Source: Cyclobacteriaceae bacterium
GTDB taxonomy: Bacteria; Bacteroidota; Bacteroidia; Cytophagales; Cyclobacteriaceae
Length of the DNA stretch: 5,889 bases
Direction: 5' to 3'
Assembly (NCBI GenBank): GCA_025363495.1
Contig: JANYDR010000386.1
Location: 1 to 5,889, forward strand
Shown piece after piece: positions 1-5,757 of this stretch. A program made the position numbers and the translations under genes. Each line of letters starts with the position of its first letter. The stretch's first letter is position 1. The notes under the pieces are model-generated. The model saw nothing but the letters and a program-made list of their open reading frames with translations, was not told the origin of the DNA and made no database searches.

Positions 1-269
1 GTCATAACATGGTTGGCCCTGACGTGTACCTTACCGATAGTAATCATACCGCAGGTGCCGGCTTGGATCCTCATCTACACCCTATGAAAAAGGGTTATAT
101 CAAGATTGGTAATTATTGTTGGATTGGCGCGAAGGCGGTCATTTTGAAGGATGTCGAACTAGGTGATTATTGCATCGTGGCGGCGGGGGCGGTAGTAACA
201 AAAAGCTTCCCGTCTGGAAGCAAAATTGGTGGTGTGCCTGCGCGTTTATTGGAGCTTAAAGAAAAATAG
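1..269 (+). CDS. Hexapeptide-repeat (left-handed beta-helix) acyltransferase, 5'-truncated
   Basis: This is the C-terminal part (about 88 residues) of an acyltransferase, probably an acetyl-CoA-dependent O- or N-acetyltransferase that decorates a sugar of the local glycan. The sequence has the imperfect hexapeptide pattern of LbH proteins: IGNYCWIGAKAVIL, then ELGDYCIVAAGAVVTK, and the typical closing stretch GGVPARLL. A His in TDSNH lies where the family carries its active-site histidine region. The frame is open to the left edge: bases 3-8 read His-Asn and the split first codon ends in GT, compatible with Gly. The Met at 9-11 lies inside the helix and is not the start; the real start is outside the window. 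The stop is TAG at 267-269, 5 bp from the convergent epimerase stop. The family call is firm, but the acyl group and acceptor are unknown (maltose/galactoside O-acetyltransferase-like and serine acetyltransferase-like members share these motifs). Confidence 0.88.
   Translation, partial: HNMVGPDVYLTDSNHTAGAGLDPHLHPMKKGYIKIGNYCWIGAKAVILKDVELGDYCIVAAGAVVTKSFPSGSKIGGVPARLLELKEK
200..221 (-). terminator. Candidate Rho-independent terminator of the epimerase gene, inside the convergent acyltransferase
   Basis: Read on the minus strand, GCTTCC (221-216), a 5-nt loop (215-211) and GGAAGC (210-205) form a perfect 6-bp stem with 4 G/C pairs, followed at once by TTTTT (204-200). It lies 54-75 nt past the epimerase stop, the right place and polarity for an intrinsic terminator. 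On the plus strand the stem is followed by CAAAATT, so it should not stop acyltransferase transcription. The same bases encode the family-conserved KSFPSGSK turn of the acyltransferase, so the symmetry could be coincidental. No terminator was searched for by software. Confidence 0.45.
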
Positions 270-274
270 CCTTG

Positions 275-1195
275 TCATTTCTCAGGTTCAATGATCTTCA
301 TAATTCCTTGCTCAAGTGTGATGAGCTCATGATCTAAGATGCTTTTCATCTTAAAGTTATCAGGCTGCCTTCTCGTCATGTCACCTTCTTTCAATGGTGG
401 AACGAATTCGATTTTGGACTTGGACTTTGTCAACTTTATTATCAATTCTGCCAATTCGAGGATTGTATAATTAATCTCACTGCCGATATTGATAACCTCA
501 TTGATCATCAATTTCCGTTCAAGGATTCTTAAGACACATTCGGTGTTGTCTTCAATGAAGCAAAAAGTCCGGTTTTGGTCACCCTTTCCATAAATAGTAA
601 TCGGAGAATTGCTTTGGGCTGCCGCGAGAAACTTGCTTATCACAAAATCGGTGCTTTGTTTTGGTCCATACGTGTTAAAAAATCTGAACACGGTATAGGG
701 CAATCCAAACTCCTGTTGATAAGAACGGCAATATGCTTCCCCTGCATTTTTGACAACGGCATATGGTAATCTGGAATTGAGTGGAGTAGTTGTTTCATGC
801 TGAGGCAATGAGACGGGCTCTCCATATACTTCCGAAGAACTTGAAAAGAAAACTCTCTTTACGTTTGTATTTTTTGACAAATCTAAAATGTTCCTGATGC
901 CCTGCAGATCATTAAGCACCATCACTGGATTTTCAATGGTCCTGCTTACTCCGACTACCGCAGCGTAATGAAAGACATAGTCAAATTGAGAACTCATCAT
1001 GATAGCGGAAATGTCATTGTATTGGTTGGCATCGCATTTGATAAACTTGCAGCGGTTATCCTTGGGTATATTTGTGGTTTTCCCGGTCAACAGATTATCA
1101 ACGAGAGTCACTGAATAGTTTTCATTCTGTAAAAAGCGATCAGCGAGGGAGCTTCCGACAAATCCTGCACCGCCGGTTATTAATATATTGATCAT
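275..1195 (-). CDS. NAD-dependent sugar-nucleotide epimerase/dehydratase (extended SDR family)
   Basis: A 306-residue cytoplasmic enzyme that should act on a nucleotide-activated sugar and supply a precursor to the neighbouring glycosyltransferases. Visible motifs, numbered from the chosen start: the Rossmann glycine motif GGAGFVG (8-14); an Asp ending strand beta-2 in VDNLLTG (D33), typical of NAD(H) binding; HYAAVVGVSR (76-85); SSSSEVYG (118-125); the catalytic pair YAVVK (Y145, K149); FNTYGP (173-178); RTFCFIED (209-216); and a C-terminal RRQPD. The pattern resembles UDP-glucose 4-epimerase, UDP-glucuronate decarboxylase and dTDP-glucose dehydratase; the substrate cannot be told from sequence alone. 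The frame is open 31 codons further, to an ATG at 1288, but I chose the ATG at 1195 because MINILITGG is where the family begins. No convincing ribosome binding site precedes it. This is the only minus-strand gene in the window; it converges on the acyltransferase and diverges from the glycosyltransferase operon. Confidence 0.88.
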   Translation of the reverse strand: MINILITGGAGFVGSSLADRFLQNENYSVTLVDNLLTGKTTNIPKDNRCKFIKCDANQYNDISAIMMSSQFDYVFHYAAVVGVSRTIENPVMVLNDLQGIRNILDLSKNTNVKRVFFSSSSEVYGEPVSLPQHETTTPLNSRLPYAVVKNAGEAYCRSYQQEFGLPYTVFRFFNTYGPKQSTDFVISKFLAAAQSNSPITIYGKGDQNRTFCFIEDNTECVLRILERKLMINEVINIGSEINYTILELAELIIKLTKSKSKIEFVPPLKEGDMTRRQPDNFKMKSILDHELITLEQGIMKIIEPEK

Positions 1196-1348
1196 AGTTA
1201 TTTTACTAAGATCAAATTTAACGTTATAATTTTTACCGTTTTGAAGAAAATGCCAATAAATTGTGCGATTAATTTGAGAACGAAACATTCCTTCAGCAAT
1301 TTTTTCGATAGCTGTAGAGTTGGTACAGGCCGAATTAGCGATTAAAAA
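1196..1348. promoter_or_regulatory. Divergent intergenic region between epimerase and glycosyltransferase operon
   Basis: About 150 bp separate two divergent starts, so promoters for both directions are expected here. On the minus strand TAAATTTG (1220-1213) matches the Bacteroidota -7 pattern TAnnTTTG and would give a very short leader to the ATG at 1195, but I see no well-spaced TTTG upstream. On the plus strand TATAAT (1225-1230) is a perfect -10 hexamer with only a weak -35 (TTTACT, 1202-1207, 17-bp spacing). TTCAGC/TAGAGT (1292-1297 and 1315-1320, 17-bp spacing) is another weak pair closer to the plus-strand gene. All are short matches in AT-rich DNA; none is decisive. No clear operator palindrome was seen. 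Confidence 0.3.
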
Positions 1349-2560
1349 ATGCAGCAGAAAGTACTATTATTACATCCAGGAACGCAATACTCACATCGTC
1401 TGGCATGTCAACTTAACAGATTGGGATTGCTCAATTCCTTTGTCACAGGCATCGCCTTTTCAGTAAACAATTCTTTTATTAAAATGTTGCCGGGAACCTG
1501 GCGCCAAAAAATTTCGAATAGAATAATAGATTGCGGGATCAAAGAGAAACAGATTCATCGGATTGCGCTTCCAGAGCTTCTGGCGCTGTACGATATTTGG
1601 CGTGGAAAAGATCCTGTTGAAATTATGAACATTCGCAATTTACGATTTCAACAGCATCTGTCTACTAAGAGACTAATAAATTCCTCTTCAATCATTGGAT
1701 TTGATACTTCTTCCTGGCTAGTTGCCAGGAAAGCTTTTGAATATGGGAAACCTTTTTTTCTTGATCAAAGCACTATTCATGCCAGTGAGAAAGTTAATGT
1801 TGTGAAAATATTGAGAGATAAATTTCCCGACTGGTTTATTGAACTCCCTGAAAAATCACAACAATTGATGGACAGGGAAGAGCAGGAGCATAAGCTTGCT
1901 ACTAAAATAGTAGTAGCAAGTACTTTTACTAAAAAAAGCCTTGTTCGGCATGGAGTTCCTCATCAAAAAATTGAGATTAATCCGTACGGTGTTTCGAAAG
2001 ATTTTTTTAGACCAAGAGCCAGGAAGAAAAATGGCAGGATTACATTTGTTTATCTTGGCCTAATGGGTGCCGCTAAGGGACTGCCGCTCTTGCTTCAGCT
2101 TTGGAAGCAAAAGAGTTTTTATCTCAAGGCAGATCTTTGGCTCGTGGGATATACTCCGGGTAATTTTAATTTAGATTTACTGAAGGCCCCGGGAATTAAT
2201 TATAAAGGTAAAATTCCTCATGCCCAATTGCCGGTATTGTTAGACGAGTGTGATTGCTTGATCTTTCCAAGCTACTTTGAGGGCTTTGGCCAGGTTATAT
2301 TAGAAGCAATGGCTGCAGGACTTCCTGTGATTACAACAGAGTCAACTGCCGGACCGGATATTATTGAGAATGGAATTGATGGATTTATAACCGGAACAGG
2401 AGATGAAGTTGGAATTAGTAAAGCGATGGAATTAATTATCGAAGACCCTCACGGATGTTATAATATGGGTAAACGGGCTCAGGAAAAAGCCAAATCATTT
2501 AGTTGGGAAGCGTATGGAGACCGGTGGCGCGAAATCTTGAAAGGAGAAGCTATTTTATGA
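1349..2560 (+). CDS. GT4-type glycosyltransferase (GT-B fold), first gene of the operon
   Basis: A 403-residue soluble or membrane-associated retaining glycosyltransferase that should transfer a sugar from a nucleotide donor to a growing lipid-linked glycan at the cytoplasmic face. The N-terminal half carries a Rossmann-like start (KVLLLHPGTQYSHRLACQL, 4-22) and DREEQEHKLATKIVVASTFTKKSL (175-198), a segment typical of the linker just before the C-terminal domain. The C-terminal Glycos_transf_1 domain starts near residue 230 (ITFVYLGLMGAAKGLPLLLQ) and contains the EX7E signature (E311, E319 in FEGFGQVILEAMAAGLPVI), with the donor-binding stretch running to DGFI. Length is normal for GT4. The start has an A-rich leader but no Shine-Dalgarno sequence. 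Its stop overlaps the methyltransferase start (ATGA, 2557-2560). The gene holds two strong inverted repeats (1711-1731 and 1895-1920). Family call is secure; donor and linkage are unknown. Confidence 0.92.
   Translation: MQQKVLLLHPGTQYSHRLACQLNRLGLLNSFVTGIAFSVNNSFIKMLPGTWRQKISNRIIDCGIKEKQIHRIALPELLALYDIWRGKDPVEIMNIRNLRFQQHLSTKRLINSSSIIGFDTSSWLVARKAFEYGKPFFLDQSTIHASEKVNVVKILRDKFPDWFIELPEKSQQLMDREEQEHKLATKIVVASTFTKKSLVRHGVPHQKIEINPYGVSKDFFRPRARKKNGRITFVYLGLMGAAKGLPLLLQLWKQKSFYLKADLWLVGYTPGNFNLDLLKAPGINYKGKIPHAQLPVLLDECDCLIFPSYFEGFGQVILEAMAAGLPVITTESTAGPDIIENGIDGFITGTGDEVGISKAMELIIEDPHGCYNMGKRAQEKAKSFSWEAYGDRWREILKGEAIL
1711..1731. repeat. Intragenic perfect inverted repeat, 8-bp arms
   Basis: TTCCTGGC (1711-1718) and GCCAGGAA (1724-1731) are perfect reverse complements around the 5-nt loop TAGTT. 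They encode part of SSWLVARK in the first glycosyltransferase. The mRNA could fold into a compact hairpin. Downstream is AGCTTTT, too weak a T-run for a convincing terminator. Confidence 0.7.
1895..1920. repeat. Intragenic perfect inverted repeat, 10-bp arms
   Basis: CTTGCTACTA (1895-1904) and TAGTAGCAAG (1911-1920) are perfect reverse complements around the 6-nt spacer AAATAG; a G-T pair (1894/1921) would extend the stem in RNA. An alternative register pairs CTACTA (1899-1904) with the overlapping TAGTAG (1908-1913). It lies in codons for KLATKIVVAS in the first glycosyltransferase. The stem is only 40% G/C, so it is a modest RNA hairpin despite its length. Confidence 0.75.
2541..2546 (+). 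promoter_or_regulatory. Ribosome binding site that decides the methyltransferase start
   Basis: AAGGAG lies 10 nt upstream of the ATG at 2557, inside the last codons of the preceding glycosyltransferase. It is the only strong Shine-Dalgarno match before a gene in this window and supports 2557 over the in-frame ATG at 2503, which would place 18 extra residues inside the upstream gene. Confidence 0.75.
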
Positions 2561-3168
2561 ATCCTCCAGCTTGGTTATTTCAAAGAACCAGATTGTTGAA
2601 TTTCATCCATTACTTAAGGTTGGTGGAAGGTCATTCGCAAATGAATGCAGCGGAGAAAGCAGCTCTCCGGAAATATGCCGTTGGCAAAGAAAACGCATTG
2701 GAAATTGGAACTTACATGGGGGTTTCAGCGAATATTATCGCCAAAGCTATGGCTAAGTCCGGGACATTACGTTGCGTTGATCCGTTTCTTGACAGAAAGG
2801 GAAGTAAGGACCCCGGGCTGGCAATTGCCGAAAGAGACTTGCATAGAAATGGTGTTGCCCATAAAGTTATTATTTTAAAGGGATTTAGTACAGATCCCCT
2901 AATCCAAGACCTTATACCTTTTGAGTTAGACTTTATTTTTATTGATGGTGATCATTCTTATAAGGGTTTAGGGAATGATTGGAAGATAGTTGGCGAGAAA
3001 TTGAGAATTCATGGCATAGTTTGTCTTCATGACACCATCATTCCCGCCGAAGAACCATACCGTGATTTTGGCTCAGTAAAATATTTTGAAGACGTTGTTA
3101 AAAGGGATATACGATTTGAATTGATTGAGCAATGCTATTCGATGACGGTACTGAAAAGGTTAATTTAG
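2557..3168 (+). CDS. Class I SAM-dependent methyltransferase (Methyltransf_24-like)
   Basis: A 203-residue cytoplasmic enzyme expected to transfer a methyl group from S-adenosylmethionine, most likely to a sugar hydroxyl (or other group) of the local glycan or its precursor. The SAM-binding motif I is ALEIGTYMG (47-55). An acidic residue ends strand beta-2 in LRCVDPF (D75). The strand-4 region LDFIFIDGDHSYKG (124-137) and the following VCLHDT (155-160) are characteristic of the Methyltransf_24 group, where the Asp/His cluster is associated with metal-assisted catalysis in relatives. The start is set by AAGGAG upstream and by the ATGA overlap with the preceding gene; the in-frame ATG at 2503 is unlikely. 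No signal peptide or membrane segment is visible. Thirteen bases separate it from the next gene. Family assignment is firm, the target is inferred from context only. Confidence 0.87.
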   Translation: MNPPAWLFQRTRLLNFIHYLRLVEGHSQMNAAEKAALRKYAVGKENALEIGTYMGVSANIIAKAMAKSGTLRCVDPFLDRKGSKDPGLAIAERDLHRNGVAHKVIILKGFSTDPLIQDLIPFELDFIFIDGDHSYKGLGNDWKIVGEKLRIHGIVCLHDTIIPAEEPYRDFGSVKYFEDVVKRDIRFELIEQCYSMTVLKRLI

Positions 3169-3181
3169 AATTAGTTTAACG

Positions 3182-4285
3182 ATGCGTGTTCTTGTTATCT
3201 GTGGGGCGGGTATAGTTTCGGGAAAAGAAATCATGAGCCTTCACTTGCTTCGTGAGCTTAAGGAAAAAGGTCATACTTGTTTTTGTATTGTCTCAACATG
3301 GGGAAGCGAGGATTTTAGAAATCGACTTCGTACAATGGAAATTCAATTTACTAACCTCAGGATCGGGTTCATATCCAAGACATTAAATTGGTCGGCAATC
3401 CGAATGACCCTGGTGCAATTATTTCATTTGCCAATGCTGTGGGTTAGATATAGCTTATTCATCCATAAAATACAACCTGATATTGTACTTCATACAAATT
3501 TTCATCATTTTTTTATTTTATACCCCCTTTTAAATAAGTCCGGGAATATTTATTGGTCACATGAAGTAATCGGAAATACGCGATTTTATAAATGGCTCTT
3601 TCGATTATTTGAAAAAAAAACGGATGTATTTGTAGCCGTATCAAACGCGGCAGCAATCTCTTTGAAAAGATTTATACTTCGTAAAGAGGTAAAAGTTATT
3701 AAGAACGGAATTATTGTCTCACAACGGAATGTTGAAGATCATAAAAAGACAGAGGTGTTCAACTTGGCAATTGTTGGGCAGGTGTCAAACCCTAAAGGGC
3801 ACGAAGTATTATTTAAAGCTCTTGAGGGAATTCCTAAGGATCGATATGTTTTAAGAATAATAGGTTTGGGTTCTGAGCAATACGTCTCTTTTCTCAAAGA
3901 CCTCGCTATCCAATTGGGAATTGAAAGCAATTGTCGTTGGCTAGGGTATATAAAAGATATTGATGTGATTTACTCCGGGATTGACATCTTGATTGTTCCG
4001 AGTATTTTTGCGGATCCGTTTCCAACAACTGTGATGGAAGCGGGTGTGCGGGGAATTCCTGTGATAGGATCGACGAGCGGCGGACTTCCGGAGATGATCG
4101 AAGACGGAGCGAATGGTTTTTTGTTTGATTCGGGAAATGAGATTTTACTGAGAGACGCGATAGTTAAGGCGATGGATAAAAGTGTATTTGATGTATTAAG
4201 AAGGAGGACAGCTCATTTTGCTCAGGAGCGATTTAGAATGGAAAGATTTGCTAATGATTTTGAGACGTTGATAGTTTCGGTGTGA
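3182..4285 (+). CDS. GT4-type glycosyltransferase with a DX7E signature
   Basis: A 367-residue GT-B glycosyltransferase that probably adds one sugar of the repeat unit at the cytoplasmic membrane. The N-terminal acceptor domain begins MRVLVICGAGIVSGKE, followed by a typical helix (SLHLLRELKEKGH, 19-31); PDIVLHTNFHHFF (99-111) and DVFVAVSNAAA (148-158) are the usual inner strands. The C-terminal domain starts near 193 (FNLAIVGQVSNPKGHEVLFKAL) and carries VPSIFADPFPTTVMEAGVRGIPVIGS (272-297) and GLPEMIEDGANGFLF (301-315). The first acidic residue of the EX7E pair is Asp (D278) with E286 as the second, a conservative change also found as 'DPFP' in other GT4 members. No Shine-Dalgarno is visible before the ATG. 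Its TGA overlaps the GTG of the next gene (GTGA, 4282-4285). A run of nine A lies at 3612-3620 (Glu-Lys-Lys codons 144-146). Confidence 0.9.
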   Translation: MRVLVICGAGIVSGKEIMSLHLLRELKEKGHTCFCIVSTWGSEDFRNRLRTMEIQFTNLRIGFISKTLNWSAIRMTLVQLFHLPMLWVRYSLFIHKIQPDIVLHTNFHHFFILYPLLNKSGNIYWSHEVIGNTRFYKWLFRLFEKKTDVFVAVSNAAAISLKRFILRKEVKVIKNGIIVSQRNVEDHKKTEVFNLAIVGQVSNPKGHEVLFKALEGIPKDRYVLRIIGLGSEQYVSFLKDLAIQLGIESNCRWLGYIKDIDVIYSGIDILIVPSIFADPFPTTVMEAGVRGIPVIGSTSGGLPEMIEDGANGFLFDSGNEILLRDAIVKAMDKSVFDVLRRRTAHFAQERFRMERFANDFETLIVSV

Positions 4286-5757
4286 CGCAGATGTATTCTT
4301 CGAGCCAACTTTCAAACAGTCGAGATTTTAGGGGACTTACATTGGTATTGGTTTCCATTGGTGGACTAGTGGTTGGTTATATTTCCAAAGACACGATGTT
4401 GTTCCTCTTAGGGGATGTTGTATTCCTTGGTATTTTATATTTATTTTTTGTGCGGACGTTGCCTCCGGTCCTGTTGATGAATGCCTTTTTTCAGTGGTTT
4501 TTTTTTCATGGTAAGCTTATCGATGGGTTGTTCAAAGGGGAATTTGTGATGAATCTGAATTATTTCAGTAAGACCAAAGAAGACATCATTGTGTTGGGTT
4601 TTTTGGGTACGGCAGCTTTTTTTGTTGGTGTTTATATTACTGCGAGAAAAGTACCGATAGTGTCTTTTCATGATATTAAGAAATTTGCTAACCGTATTGA
4701 CATCAGAAGATTGCTTAGGTCGTATGTAATTATCTATAGTTTATTGTTTATTGTCGGAAATTTTATCTGGCTCTTCCCAGGATTGAGCCAGCCACTCTTT
4801 ATCCTTACCCTGTTCAGATGGAGTTTATTTTTCCTCCTATTTATTTCAATCTATTTTCAAAAAAAGTATAAAGGGGCCTTGATGCTAATAATCTTCGTTG
4901 ATATTATCGCTAGTTTTTTCTCTTTCTTTTCTCACTTCAAAGAGGTTATCTATTTTTCTTTTCTTGCATATTGGATATTTTATTTTCGGGGTTCCTTTTT
5001 TAGCAGGGTCTCAACAGTAGTGGTATTATTGATCACATTTTATCTCGGAATTTACTGGACCGCTATTAAAGAAGATTACAGGAAGTTTTTAAATAAAGGT
5101 ACGGGGATGCAAGCTGTCCTCACGAGCCGGTCGGAGTCCTACTTAAAACTTTTTGAGCTTGTTGGAAATGTCGAAGCTAAGGATCTTGACAAAGGCTATG
5201 ATAACCTTATCGAACGTCTTTCTTGGATCGGAGCTTTCGATGCAGTATATAAAAGGGTACCAAGTAAAATACCACATGAAGAAGGTAAATTATGGTGGAC
5301 AGCAGTCACAAGGCCATTCAAACCACGAATACTTTTCCCTGACAAAAAAGGACTCTCTGATAGCAAAGAATTGAATTATTATTCAAATTTAAATGTCGAG
5401 GAAAAAAATACGTCAATATCATTGTCCATGATGGCAGGAAGTTACATCGATTTTGGCAGCCCAGGAATGCACGGTGTTTTATTTCTTTTTGGACTATTCT
5501 GTGGCTGGGTTTATGCCAAGGCTGTTAAATGGGGGAAATATCCCGTTGTTGGCTATGCACTTACGATGCCAATGATTTATATGATGCAAATAAATGAAAA
5601 TTCTATCAATAGGATGGTATCTACTGTGCTGTTGTATTTTTTAGTTCTCTGGTTTGTACAAAGATTTTTGTTGACCGAATTCATGGCCATCATAATACCT
5701 GATTTGGCCGAGACGCGACCTGCTAAACCGAAGGTGCTAATATCTGAAACTCGGTGA
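4282..5757 (+). CDS. Polytopic membrane protein, probable oligosaccharide repeat-unit polymerase (Wzy-like)
   Basis: A 491-residue integral membrane protein likely to join lipid-linked repeat units on the outer side of the cytoplasmic membrane. By eye there are about 10-11 hydrophobic segments, near residues 18-35, 39-57, 58-75, 101-120, 146-166, 170-192, 197-217, 219-236, 241-261, then 396-411, 418-436 and 445-466. Between 262 and 395 sits a long hydrophilic loop, the usual architecture of O-antigen polymerases, containing SRSESYLKLF, an Arg-rich TRPFKPRILFPDKKGLSDS (343-361) and SMMAGSYIDFGSPG (382-395). Such 'PR-hydrophobic-P-K' and 'YxxFG' elements recur in polymerase-like proteins, but the family is very divergent, so the call rests on topology and context. 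The GTG at 4282 overlaps the previous stop; ATG at 4291 is an alternative start, and neither has a good ribosome binding site. A T9 run (4498-4506) encodes FFF at 73-75. A flippase or ligase is less likely given the loop. Confidence 0.7.
   Translation: MTQMYSSSQLSNSRDFRGLTLVLVSIGGLVVGYISKDTMLFLLGDVVFLGILYLFFVRTLPPVLLMNAFFQWFFFHGKLIDGLFKGEFVMNLNYFSKTKEDIIVLGFLGTAAFFVGVYITARKVPIVSFHDIKKFANRIDIRRLLRSYVIIYSLLFIVGNFIWLFPGLSQPLFILTLFRWSLFFLLFISIYFQKKYKGALMLIIFVDIIASFFSFFSHFKEVIYFSFLAYWIFYFRGSFFSRVSTVVVLLITFYLGIYWTAIKEDYRKFLNKGTGMQAVLTSRSESYLKLFELVGNVEAKDLDKGYDNLIERLSWIGAFDAVYKRVPSKIPHEEGKLWWTAVTRPFKPRILFPDKKGLSDSKELNYYSNLNVEEKNTSISLSMMAGSYIDFGSPGMHGVLFLFGLFCGWVYAKAVKWGKYPVVGYALTMPMIYMMQINENSINRMVSTVLLYFLVLWFVQRFLLTEFMAIIIPDLAETRPAKPKVLISETR
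4767..4791. repeat. Intragenic inverted repeat, 7-bp arms
   Basis: CTGGCTC (4767-4773) and GAGCCAG (4785-4791) are perfect reverse complements around an 11-nt loop, within codons for WLFPGLSQ of the polymerase-like gene. No T-run follows on either strand, so it is not a terminator; it may be chance. Confidence 0.5.

Noticed and set aside
9..11. ATG as the start of the left-edge acyltransferase
   Set aside because: It lies in the middle of the beta-helix repeats and the frame is open further left; the gene is simply cut by the window.
575..825. Short open frames on both strands inside the epimerase
   Set aside because: They sit fully within a well-supported gene, have no recognisable motifs and no ribosome binding sites.
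1225..1230. Perfect TATAAT as the main promoter of the plus-strand operon
   Set aside because: The -35 match is weak, the leader would exceed 100 nt, and AT-rich DNA yields such hexamers by chance; kept only as a candidate.
1286..1288. Upstream ATG as the epimerase start
   Set aside because: The 31 added residues precede the conserved MINILITGG beginning, and the purine-rich GAAGGA touches the ATG with no spacing.
2503..2556. Earlier ATG for the methyltransferase
   Set aside because: It would lie 58 bp inside the preceding gene; AAGGAG is placed for the ATG at 2557, which also gives a normal ATGA junction.
2651..2669. CGGAGA/TCTCCG inverted repeat in the methyltransferase gene
   Set aside because: Six-base arms with a 7-nt loop and no T-run are common by chance.
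3739..3930. Minus-strand open frame opposite the second GT4
   Set aside because: Antisense shadow of a conserved coding region; no motif or signal supports it. The same holds for minus-strand 4441-4671 opposite the polymerase gene.
4767..4791. Hairpin as an internal terminator
   Set aside because: No T-run on either strand and an 11-nt loop; probably a coincidence of coding sequence.
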